64,000 nt of DNA from the NCBI RefSeq assembly GCF_030053395.1, contig NZ_JASGBH010000001.1, positions 124,001 through 188,000 on the forward strand. Reading direction: 5' to 3'. Source of the DNA: Limnohabitans lacus (GTDB lineage: Bacteria; Pseudomonadota; Gammaproteobacteria; Burkholderiales; Burkholderiaceae_C). The notes under the pieces were generated by a model. The model was not told the DNA's origin. It worked only from the letters and a program-made list of their open reading frames with translations, and ran no database searches. The translations under genes and the position numbers were made by a program. Positions 1 through 7,719 of this stretch are shown here, in pieces (the first letter of the stretch is position 1; each line of letters starts with the position of its first letter).

Positions 1-365
1 TGATCGCTTCGGGCAACACCGACGCACTGGCCATGGCCAAGCGTTTGAAGGCCGCGCGTGAAGCGTTTGTGGATGTGGTCAATTTCGTGGCCGGCAACAC
101 CAAGGCCAAGCCCAACGACGTGTTCGCAGGCAGCGTGCCTTACCTGATGCTCACCGGCAACCTGATGGCGGGTTGGCAAATGGGTCGTGCTCTGTTGGTG
201 GCTTTGACCCCCGAGGCGCAGGCACAAGACGCCGCTTTCATGGCCAGCAAGGTCACCACAGCGCGTTTTTACGCCGACCACATCCTGTCCAAGGTGCCCG
301 GCATCCGCGACAGCATCGTGGAAGGTGCGGGCAGCGTGACCGAATTGGCGCTGGACGCGTTCTGA
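1..365 (+). CDS. acyl-CoA dehydrogenase, C-terminal part (5' end outside window)
   Basis: The reading frame is open from base 3 and ends with TGA at 363-365, so only the last 120 residues are visible. They are mostly helical and Ala/Val rich. They resemble the extra C-terminal domain of large (about 590-residue) acyl-CoA dehydrogenases of the DmdC/AidB-like group, where this domain packs behind the FAD-binding core. The catalytic base and FAD contacts lie outside the window. The family oxidises acyl-CoA thioesters to enoyl-CoA with electron transfer to ETF; the substrate cannot be told. A second member of the same family is encoded at 18892-20613. A long hairpin follows the stop codon. Confidence 0.7.
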   Translation, partial: IASGNTDALAMAKRLKAAREAFVDVVNFVAGNTKAKPNDVFAGSVPYLMLTGNLMAGWQMGRALLVALTPEAQAQDAAFMASKVTTARFYADHILSKVPGIRDSIVEGAGSVTELALDAF

Positions 366-375
366 AGCAGGGATT

Positions 376-411
376 GAACTTGTCATGCGCAATTGTGGGC
401 ATGACAAGTTC
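376..411 (+). terminator. 13-bp perfect hairpin downstream of acyl-CoA dehydrogenase
   Basis: Bases 376-388 (GAACTTGTCATGC) are perfectly complementary to 399-411 with a 10-nt loop. The hairpin starts 11 nt after the stop codon at 365. There is no clear U-tract after it, so it may be a weak intrinsic terminator or a 3'-end stabiliser rather than a strong terminator. Confidence 0.5.
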
Positions 412-445
412 TTCAAGTCAGGCTTGATCAGCTGCGCACAAATTT

Positions 446-528
446 TCGCCAGCAGGGCTGGCTCCCACATCCAGAGCCGCGCCAAAGGCAGCGACAAGAC
501 CCGCGTAGGAGCCAGCCCTGCTGGCGAT
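446..528. repeat. inverted pair of REP-like elements (family B)
   Basis: Two copies of the family B element (consensus starting GTAGGAGC and ending GCGAT, with a short GC-rich stem) lie in opposite orientation at 446-468 (minus) and 505-528 (plus), separated by 36 nt. Together they could fold into one long hairpin. The same element recurs at 26734-26804, 28095-28116, 47828-47926 and 50213-50273. It resembles the REP sequences of Pseudomonas (established for that genus). No transposase gene accompanies it here. Confidence 0.75.
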
Positions 529-629
529 CAGATGCCATTCGCTTGGCTTACCACCGGACTTGTCGCCCCGTCGACACCTGCTCAAGCGTTTGTTCTCTCA
601 CAATAGACAGATCATTTTCTGGAGACTCC

Positions 630-1583
630 ATGTCCAAGTTGCCCCCCGTTCTGGCGAACCTGCCATTTCCTGTCATCGCGTCCCCTTTGTTCATCATCAG
701 CAACCCCAAGCTGGTGATCGAGCAGTGCAAGGCAGGCGTTGTGGGCTCCATGCCTGCCTTGAACGCCCGCCCAGCTGCGCAACTGGAAGACTGGTTGGCT
801 GAAATCACCGAAACACTGGCGGCCTACAACGCGGCCAACCCCGACAAGCCTGCGGCACCTTTTGCGATCAACCAGATCGTGCACAAAAGCAATGACCGCT
901 TGGAACACGACATGGCCATGTGCGTGAAGTACAAGGTGCCGATCATCATCACCTCCCTGGGCGCGCGTGAAGAGATCAACCAAGCTGCACACAGCTACGG
1001 TGGTGTGGTGATGCACGACATCATCAACAACAAGTTCGCGCACAAGGCGATCGAAAAAGGCGCTGATGGCCTGATCGCTGTGGCGGCAGGTGCCGGTGGC
1101 CATGCGGGCGTGAAAAGCCCCTTTGCCTTGATCCAGGAAATCCGCCAGTGGTTCGATGGCCCGGTGGCCTTGTCGGGCTCGATTGCCTCGGGTGATGCCA
1201 TTTTGGCGGCCCAAGCCATGGGTGCCGACTTTGCCTACATTGGCTCGGCTTTCATCGCCACGCAAGAAGCCCGCGCCGCTGAAGAGTACAAACAAGCCAT
1301 TGTGGACAGCGATTCGGACGATATCGTCTACAGCAATCTGTTCACCGGCGTGCATGGCAATTACTTGGCCCCGTCCATCCGAGCAGCGGGCTTGGACCCG
1401 GACAACCTGCCCGAGTCGGACCCCAGCAAGATGAACTTTGGTGGTGACGCCAAAAAAGCCTGGAAAGACATCTGGGGCTGCGGCCAGGGCATTGGCGCGA
1501 TCCAGTCGGTGCAAAGCACTGCCGATCTGGTGGCTCAATTCAAGCGCGAATACCAAGCTGCTCGCGCCCGCCTGGCGCTTTGA
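630..1583 (+). CDS. NAD(P)H-dependent flavin oxidoreductase / nitronate monooxygenase family
   Basis: A 317-residue TIM-barrel flavoprotein of the 2-nitropropane dioxygenase (nitronate monooxygenase) family. The N-terminus has the typical FPVIASPLF stretch, and a glycine-rich FMN-phosphate binding segment (AGAGGHAG) lies near residues 153-160. A second ALSGSIASGDAI segment follows at about residues 190-200. Family members oxidise nitronates or act as FMN-dependent enoyl reductases, and the specific substrate is not evident. The ATG at 630 was chosen because GGAG (621-624) precedes it at good spacing and the family begins here; an upstream in-frame start at 543 would add about 29 unrelated residues. 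The next gene starts at or just after its stop, suggesting co-transcription. Confidence 0.85.
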   Translation: MSKLPPVLANLPFPVIASPLFIISNPKLVIEQCKAGVVGSMPALNARPAAQLEDWLAEITETLAAYNAANPDKPAAPFAINQIVHKSNDRLEHDMAMCVKYKVPIIITSLGAREEINQAAHSYGGVVMHDIINNKFAHKAIEKGADGLIAVAAGAGGHAGVKSPFALIQEIRQWFDGPVALSGSIASGDAILAAQAMGADFAYIGSAFIATQEARAAEEYKQAIVDSDSDDIVYSNLFTGVHGNYLAPSIRAAGLDPDNLPESDPSKMNFGGDAKKAWKDIWGCGQGIGAIQSVQSTADLVAQFKREYQAARARLAL

Positions 1584-1612
1584 GTTCAGCGATCTCGCAA
1601 ACAACCCAAGCC

Positions 1613-2746
1613 ATGACCCCGCAACCATCGGGTCGTGCTTGGTTGCTCGATGTCCTCAAGGCGGTGGGCTGTGTGCTCATTGTTTTGCACCACTTGGCCT
1701 TTTATGGGCCGATGGCGGATGTGGTGATGCAAGCCTGGCCTGGCCTGATCGATTGGTTGTTTGACCGTGCTCGGCTTGCGGTTCAAATGTTTCTGGTGTG
1801 CGGTGGCTTTCTGACGGCGGCCAGCCTTTCCAAAATCACCCAGCTTGACTTGCACACCAGTGGGGTGCTGCTTTGGAGGCGCTACCTGCGCCTGGTCCTG
1901 CCTTTGTTGGCCGCGCTCAGTGCGGTGGTGGTGGTGTCTGAAATCATCCGCCCCCAGTTTGACCATCCTTCCTTGTCGGCATTGCCCCATTGGACCCAAG
2001 CTTGGGCGCATGTGGCTTTGTTGCAGCACGTGCTGGACATGGAGGCCTTGTCGGCTGGCGTCTGGTATGTGGCCATGGACTTTCAGCTGTATGCGAGCGC
2101 TTTGTTGGTGTTGGCATTGGCACAGCGCCTGAGCGCTTGGTGGCCCACGGATTCGCCCGGTTCATGGGGCCAAGGCATTTGGCTCATGTTGGTGGTCGCT
2201 TCCTTGTGGTGGTGGAGCGGAGACGACCGTCTGGACGATTACGCCGTGTATTTTTATGGCGCCTATGGGCTGGGCTGGCTGGCTTACCAACATCGTGCAG
2301 TGGGTTTGTCCCGCCAAACCTGGCGGTTGTTGCTGTTGGTCGCCGTGGTGGCTTTCTGGCTGGATCCACGCTGGCGCCTGGTCACGGCCCTGGCCGTGGC
2401 GATCCTGTTGGCCACCGCACCAGCGTCTTGCCTTTCGTCGCAGGATGTCAAGTTCCCGGGGGCTCGGGCCATTCAATGGCTCTCACGGATTTCTTATTCC
2501 GTGTTTGTGATCCATTTTTCGGTGAGCTTGGCGGTCAATGCCTGTGTGACGCAATTTTGGCCTGGTCAACTGTGGCCCAACGGATGGGGCATGTTGGCCG
2601 CCTTGGGCTTGTCGCTGTGCGCGGGTGCGGCGCTTTACAAGTGGGTTGAACAACCCCGTCCCAGTCTGCAGCGCTGGGCCGCGTGGGTTGTGGTGTTCAT
2701 GGCCAGCGTGGCGCTGGCCATGAAGATCAACGGCCTGGCCGGCTGA
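1613..2746 (+). CDS. acyltransferase 3 family integral membrane protein
   Basis: A 377-residue polytopic membrane protein of the acyltransferase-3 (OafA/OpgC/NodX-like) family. Around ten hydrophobic segments are visible. The first contains the LDVLKAVGCVLIVLHHLAFY motif with the conserved double histidine used for acyl transfer. Members O-acylate cell-surface glycans, lipids or peptides at the cytoplasmic membrane; the acceptor is unknown here. A TTG at 1580 overlapping the previous stop codon would add 11 residues, and neither start has a convincing Shine-Dalgarno sequence. It ends 19 bp from the convergent cyanophycin synthetase gene. Confidence 0.8.
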   Translation: MTPQPSGRAWLLDVLKAVGCVLIVLHHLAFYGPMADVVMQAWPGLIDWLFDRARLAVQMFLVCGGFLTAASLSKITQLDLHTSGVLLWRRYLRLVLPLLAALSAVVVVSEIIRPQFDHPSLSALPHWTQAWAHVALLQHVLDMEALSAGVWYVAMDFQLYASALLVLALAQRLSAWWPTDSPGSWGQGIWLMLVVASLWWWSGDDRLDDYAVYFYGAYGLGWLAYQHRAVGLSRQTWRLLLLVAVVAFWLDPRWRLVTALAVAILLATAPASCLSSQDVKFPGARAIQWLSRISYSVFVIHFSVSLAVNACVTQFWPGQLWPNGWGMLAALGLSLCAGAALYKWVEQPRPSLQRWAAWVVVFMASVALAMKINGLAG

Positions 2747-2765
2747 ACGGCATCAGGCGGCCCAC

Positions 2766-5336
2766 TCAGGCAGCCGCTTTGACCTTCTCGGTGATGTAGG
2801 CCAAGGCTTCCTCCACCTGGTCGATCAGGATCAGACACAGATCGCCCTGCGCAAGGCGAGCCAGCGCTTTGTCAATGGCGTTGAATTCGCCCTGGATGTC
2901 TTCGACATGGCTGGTGCGGGCGGCGCCTTGCAGGCCTTCACGCAAAAGCTTGAGCACTTCACCATCGGCACGGCCGCGCTGGCAGGCGTCCTGGTAAAGC
3001 AGCACATCGTCAAAAGCCGCACCCAGAATCTGGGTCTGGTCGCGGATGTCTTGATCGCGCCGGTCACCGGCACCGCTGATCACCACCACGCGCTTGTTGG
3101 CGGGCATGTTGTCCACCGCCTGCACCAGCGCCTGAATGGCGTCCGGGTTGTGGCCGTAGTCCGCGATCAAGGTGGCACCTTGGTAGTCGAACACATTGAA
3201 GCGGCCAGGCACGCCCTGGATGTCGCTGATGAAGGTTGACAGGCCTTGGGCGATCGCATCCCAAGGCACGTTCACGGCCCAAGCGGCGCCCACAGCGGCC
3301 ATCACGTTTTCGGTCTGAAAGCCGATCTGTCCTTGTCGGGTCAGCGGCACATTGGCCAGCGGGATGCGGAAAATCTGTTTGCCCTTTTGAGCCACGATGT
3401 CGCCGTCATCGGTGTAGACCACCCGCTTGCCTTGGGCGCGGTGCGCGGCCAACACGGGTTGGTGCATGTCCAGCGCAAAGAAGGTCACATCGCCAGGGCA
3501 GTGGTGCGCCATGGCCACCACAGCCGGGTCGGCCGCGTTGAGCACGGCCATGCCCGTGGGCTCGACGTTGAGCACGATCACGCGCTTGAGCACCGACAGG
3601 TCTTCGAGTGTGGTGATGTAGTTCAGGCCCAGGTGGTCACCCGCGCCCAAGTTGGTCACGATGGCCACTTTGCAGCGGTCAAAGGCCTGGCCTTCGCGCA
3701 GCAAGCCGCCACGGGCGGTCTCGAACACGGCCGCGTCCACATCGGGGTGCATCAGCACATTGCGGGCGCTGCGTGGGCCGCTGCAGTCGCCAGAATCGGT
3801 CTGGCGGCCATTGACGTAAACGCCATCGGTGTTGGTCATGCCCACGCGCAGGCCTTGGGTTCGCAGCAGGTGCGCGGTCAGGCGCACGGTGGTGGTTTTG
3901 CCGTTGGTGCCGGTCACGGCGATCACGGGCACACGGCCGCTGTCGCCATCGGGGTACATGTGGTCGAGGACGGCTTTGCCTACATCACGGCCTTTGCCAT
4001 ATGAGGGGCTGATGTGCATGCGCAGGCCAGGAGCGGCGTTGACCTCCACGATGCCGCCGTTTTGCTCTTCGAGCGGGCGCATCACCGATTCGCACACCAC
4101 GTCCACACCGCAAATGTCCAGGCCCACCATTTGGGCGGCCTCGATCACACGGGCGGCCACTTCGGGGTGCACATCGTCAGTGACATCGGTGGCGGTGCCG
4201 CCAGTCGACAGGTTGGCGTTGTTGCGCAAGATCACGCGGCGGCCTTTGACGGGCACTGACTCGGGCTCCAGCCCTTGCTCGTGCAAACGACCGATGGCGA
4301 TGTCATCGAATCGGATTTTGGTGAGCGACGTGGAGTGCCCCGTGCCCCGGCGTGGGTCTGCGTTGACCTGGTCCACCAATTGGCGCACGGTGTGCTTGCC
4401 GTCACCCACCACCAAAGGCGGTTCTCGGCGGGCTGCTGCCACCAGCTTGTTGCCCACCACCAGCAGGCGGTAGTCGTGGCCTGGCAGGAATTTTTCGACC
4501 AAGACCACGCCGTAACGCACAGCGGTGGCGTAGGCCGCCTCAAACGCCGCACGGTCGGTGATGTTGACCGACACGCCTTTGCCTTGGTTGCCGTCTTGGG
4601 GTTTGACCACAACGGGCAAACCGACTTCGAGGGCGATGGCCCAGGCTTCTTCGAGGCTGCCCGAGGGTCGGCCCATCGGCACAGGCACACCCGCGGCGTG
4701 CAACAGGCTCTTGGTCAGGTCTTTGTCTTGGGCGATCGACTCGGCGATGGCGCTGGTGCTGTCGATTTCTGCGGCCTGGATGCGGCGTTGTTTGGCGCCC
4801 CAGCCAAACTGCACCAGACTGCCGTCGGTCAAGCGCCGAATGGGCACGCCCCGCGCCAGGGCTGCGTCCACGATGGCACCCGTGGAGGGGCCCAGGCGCA
4901 CGTCTTCATTGAGTTCATGCAACTGCGCAATGGCCGCTTCCAGATCGTAGCCAGCGCCTGCGATGGCGGCTTTGCACAACTGCTCGGCCAGATCCAGCGC
5001 CAGGCGCCCGACCGACTCTTCGGAATACTCCACCACCACTTGGTAGACGCCCGCTTCTTGGGTGGGCGTGGTGCGGCTGAACGAGACGGGGCAACCCGCT
5101 TGCGTTTGCAAGCCCAAGGTGACCTTTTCCAGGGCGTGCGCCATGGAAATCGTCTGGCCTGGACGCACGCTGTCAAAAGGGCCGACTTCGGGGAAGATGC
5201 GGCGCAGTTTCTGCTCGACCGGGTGTTGGGGGCTCAGACCCTGCTCGCCGGGCGTGCAGGTGATGATGACTTCGATGGCCGTGTGGCGGCTCCACAAGTT
5301 GGGGCCGCGCAAGGCGCGAATTCGGGACACTTCCAT
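2766..5336 (-). CDS. cphA: cyanophycin synthetase (CphA1 type)
   Basis: An 856-residue enzyme that builds multi-L-arginyl-poly-L-aspartate in the cytoplasm, adding Asp then Arg at the expense of ATP. The N-terminal domain begins with the family hallmark RALRGPNLWS. An ATP-grasp domain follows (LPVVVKPQDGNQGKGV at about residue 250), then a Mur-ligase-like domain with an intact P-loop TGTNGKTT near residues 473-480, and the C-terminal Mur domain (DYGHNPDA). The length is normal for CphA1. I chose ATG 5336 over the in-frame GTG at 5405 because the family starts right before this motif and the longer form would overlap the upstream paralogue. It is the second gene of a pair, 34 nt after the cphA paralogue. 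No cyanophycinase is present in the window. Confidence 0.93.
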   Translation of the reverse strand: MEVSRIRALRGPNLWSRHTAIEVIITCTPGEQGLSPQHPVEQKLRRIFPEVGPFDSVRPGQTISMAHALEKVTLGLQTQAGCPVSFSRTTPTQEAGVYQVVVEYSEESVGRLALDLAEQLCKAAIAGAGYDLEAAIAQLHELNEDVRLGPSTGAIVDAALARGVPIRRLTDGSLVQFGWGAKQRRIQAAEIDSTSAIAESIAQDKDLTKSLLHAAGVPVPMGRPSGSLEEAWAIALEVGLPVVVKPQDGNQGKGVSVNITDRAAFEAAYATAVRYGVVLVEKFLPGHDYRLLVVGNKLVAAARREPPLVVGDGKHTVRQLVDQVNADPRRGTGHSTSLTKIRFDDIAIGRLHEQGLEPESVPVKGRRVILRNNANLSTGGTATDVTDDVHPEVAARVIEAAQMVGLDICGVDVVCESVMRPLEEQNGGIVEVNAAPGLRMHISPSYGKGRDVGKAVLDHMYPDGDSGRVPVIAVTGTNGKTTTVRLTAHLLRTQGLRVGMTNTDGVYVNGRQTDSGDCSGPRSARNVLMHPDVDAAVFETARGGLLREGQAFDRCKVAIVTNLGAGDHLGLNYITTLEDLSVLKRVIVLNVEPTGMAVLNAADPAVVAMAHHCPGDVTFFALDMHQPVLAAHRAQGKRVVYTDDGDIVAQKGKQIFRIPLANVPLTRQGQIGFQTENVMAAVGAAWAVNVPWDAIAQGLSTFISDIQGVPGRFNVFDYQGATLIADYGHNPDAIQALVQAVDNMPANKRVVVISGAGDRRDQDIRDQTQILGAAFDDVLLYQDACQRGRADGEVLKLLREGLQGAARTSHVEDIQGEFNAIDKALARLAQGDLCLILIDQVEEALAYITEKVKAAA

Positions 5337-5370
5337 GAAGAGGGGTTCCTGTTGTTCTTCTGAAGCCGTA

Positions 5371-7542
5371 TCAGACGGCTGGGGTTTGGCCGTAGCTCTT
5401 GACACCGGCGCGGATCAAATCGGCGCCCATGTCCATGGCCCATGCGGCGCAAGCGGCAATCAACATGTCATTTTGACTGAGGGAATTGGTTTTCAGCAGG
5501 CGCGCCACGGCGGGGCGCTGAATCGACAGCACGGCTTGTTCTTTGGCTTCTTGGGCCAAGATCAGTTGGTCATCACGCCAGAATCCGATGCGGCCCCCTT
5601 CAGCCCGGTGGGCAGCAAGGCGTGGCTCGGCTTCGTCATGGGCGTACAAAATCACGCCACCGTCGCTGTATTGGGCCAAATCGGCCACGGCTTCATCGGC
5701 TGCATTGAGCACGGCAAAACCGGTGCTCAGCACCAGATCGATCTGGGTGCGGATGTAGCTGGGCATCTTTTCGTCGGGGCCGGGGTAGAGGTCTTCCAAG
5801 GGCGCTGCCTTGGGCATGCTGGTGACGATGCCCACTTGGCAGCGGTCATACGGCAGGCCTTGGGTCAGCAGACGGCGGGCATCACTTTCAAAGACAGCTG
5901 CTTGCACCGATCGGTTGACCAGCAACCGCTCGGCTTGGTCAAAGTCCATGGCATTGGTTTTTTGCAGGCAGCGCTGGTTCATGTACAGGCCATCGGCGCA
6001 GGCCAGGCCGGTGTACAGGCCTTTGAGGTGCAAGAGCCAAGCGATCAGTTTGGCGCTGCGGGTGGTGTCACCGTCGCCCATGATGCCGACAACCGGAATG
6101 CGACCGGTTTCGTTGGCGGGGATCAGGTGCTGTGCAATGGCTTCGCCCACGGGGCGGGCTTGGCCCTCGGCCGGGTTCAGGTGCATCAGCAGGCTGGGGC
6201 CGGCATTGACTTCCACCACCACGCCTTGGTCGGCCAGGGGCTGGCGGATGTCGGGGGTGACCACGTCCACACCGGCGATGTCCAAGCCCACCATGCGGGC
6301 GGCCAGCACGGCTTGGGCGGCCACATCGGGGTGCACGATGTCGGTGACATCGGTGGTCATGTTGCCGGTGCGTTTGACCAACACGGTTTGGCCCGCAGCA
6401 GGCACGCTGTCGGGGGTCAGGCCCTGGCGGGCCAGTTCCAGCACTTCGGGGCTGTTTTCACGGAGCTTGACCAGCTCCAGTGGCAAACTGCCGTCGCTGC
6501 CGCGTCGGGGGTCGGCGTTGATTTGCAGATTGACCAAGTCGCGCACGCTGTGTTGGCCGTCGCCGGTCACGCTGGCGGTCTCTCCACGGCTGGCGGCCAC
6601 CAGGCGGTCGCCAACCACCAAAAGACGGTGCTCCGAGCCGCGAATGAAGCGCTCGACAATGACTTCGCTGCCTTGCGCCAAGGCAATGGCGTAGGCTGCT
6701 TCGACGTCGGCTTGGGTGCTCAGATCAAGTGAAACACCACGGGCGCGGTTGCCATCGCTGGGCTTGACGCAGACGGGCAGGCCAATGTCCTGGGCCGCGG
6801 CCCAAGCGGCAGCGGGGCTGTCCACCACCTGGCCTTCGGGCACGGGCACACCGCACATGGCCAGCAGGTTCTTGGTCAGGTCTTTGTCTTTGGAGATGCC
6901 TTCAGCGATCGCGCTGGTGCGGTCGGTCTCGGCCGTCCAGATGCGGCGTTGGTTCACGCCATGGCCGAGCTGCACCAAATTACCCGCGTTCAGGCGGATG
7001 TAGGGCACACGGCGCTCGTAAGCAGCTTCGACGATGCTGGCGGTGCTGGGGCCCACATACAAGGCATCAACCATGTCGGTGAGTTTGGCGATCGCGCCGG
7101 GCACGTCGTAGGGCGTGTCATGGATGGCGGCCAAGATCAGTTCACGGGCCATTTCCAGTGAGCTTCGGCCCACGGTTTCGTGGTCGGTGCGCACGACCAC
7201 CTTGTAAACGCCACGGGGCCCGGCTTCGCGAGCCTTACCAAAGCTCATGGCCATGCCGGCGCGGCTTTGCAGCTCCAAGCTGACGTGTTCGAGGATGTGC
7301 CCCGCCCAAGTGCCGGTGTCCAAACGTTGAAAGAAACCACCGCGCACACCGGGCGTGCAGTAGTGTTCGATCATCTGGGGCAGCCAGGCTTTGAGCCGGT
7401 CATTGAAGCCAGGCAGGAGGTTGGAGGGGAAGTCTTCCAGCTCGCCAATGTCGATCAAGGCTTCGATGACCGAGCGGTAAGTCCAGATGTTGGGCCCACG
7501 CAGGTAAGTCATGCGCAGGAATTGGATGTTTTTGGCGCTCAT
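5371..7542 (-). CDS. second cyanophycin synthetase paralogue (CphA'/CphA2-like), degenerate Mur P-loop
   Basis: A 723-residue paralogue of the neighbouring CphA. The N-terminal motif (TYLRGPNIWTY) and the ATP-grasp domain (LPVCVKPSDGNRARGV) are well preserved. In the Mur-ligase-like domain, near residues 484-497, the P-loop reads GIMGDGDTTRSAK where CphA has TGTNGKTT, so the invariant lysine is shifted or lost. The protein is also about 130 residues shorter, missing the C-terminal Mur domain. Cyanobacterial CphA2 is known to have a truncated C-terminus, a destroyed second ATP site, and polymerisation of beta-Asp-Arg dipeptides. Similar function here is inference. It is first in the minus-strand pair and divergent from the ABC transporter gene. 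Confidence 0.85.
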   Translation of the reverse strand: MSAKNIQFLRMTYLRGPNIWTYRSVIEALIDIGELEDFPSNLLPGFNDRLKAWLPQMIEHYCTPGVRGGFFQRLDTGTWAGHILEHVSLELQSRAGMAMSFGKAREAGPRGVYKVVVRTDHETVGRSSLEMARELILAAIHDTPYDVPGAIAKLTDMVDALYVGPSTASIVEAAYERRVPYIRLNAGNLVQLGHGVNQRRIWTAETDRTSAIAEGISKDKDLTKNLLAMCGVPVPEGQVVDSPAAAWAAAQDIGLPVCVKPSDGNRARGVSLDLSTQADVEAAYAIALAQGSEVIVERFIRGSEHRLLVVGDRLVAASRGETASVTGDGQHSVRDLVNLQINADPRRGSDGSLPLELVKLRENSPEVLELARQGLTPDSVPAAGQTVLVKRTGNMTTDVTDIVHPDVAAQAVLAARMVGLDIAGVDVVTPDIRQPLADQGVVVEVNAGPSLLMHLNPAEGQARPVGEAIAQHLIPANETGRIPVVGIMGDGDTTRSAKLIAWLLHLKGLYTGLACADGLYMNQRCLQKTNAMDFDQAERLLVNRSVQAAVFESDARRLLTQGLPYDRCQVGIVTSMPKAAPLEDLYPGPDEKMPSYIRTQIDLVLSTGFAVLNAADEAVADLAQYSDGGVILYAHDEAEPRLAAHRAEGGRIGFWRDDQLILAQEAKEQAVLSIQRPAVARLLKTNSLSQNDMLIAACAAWAMDMGADLIRAGVKSYGQTPAV

Positions 7543-7719
7543 GGATGGAGGGGGCAGCGATACAATGATCGGCCGGTCAAGGCAGCGGCCAAAGTGTTGA
7601 CAAGAAGCTCAGGATTCAAAAAAAACATGGGCAGTTTTGTTGCAGTCTTTGGCCAAATCAATGGTTGTTTTTTCTCGACTCGCCGAATTGGCGTGTGGGG
7701 CACTTAGCGGTTCACCTTC
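7543..7719. promoter_or_regulatory. divergent intergenic region of the cyanophycin module
   Basis: A 177-bp gap between the 5' ends of the cphA paralogue (minus) and the ABC transporter gene (plus), so it must hold both promoters. A TTGACA hexamer lies at 7597-7602 on the plus strand, but no good -10 sits at the usual spacing. The stretch 7618-7627 is A-rich. I see no clear operator palindrome. Confidence 0.45.

Noticed and set aside
5337..5405. Longer cphA starting at GTG 5405
   Set aside because: It would add 23 residues not typical of the family and overlap the upstream paralogue by 35 bp; ATG 5336 sits right before the conserved start.
5062..6732. A 556-codon open frame on the plus strand over the cyanophycin genes
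   Set aside because: It is antisense to the two cyanophycin synthetase genes, is rich in His/Gly/Gln and shows no domain. Long shadow frames are expected opposite GC-rich genes.
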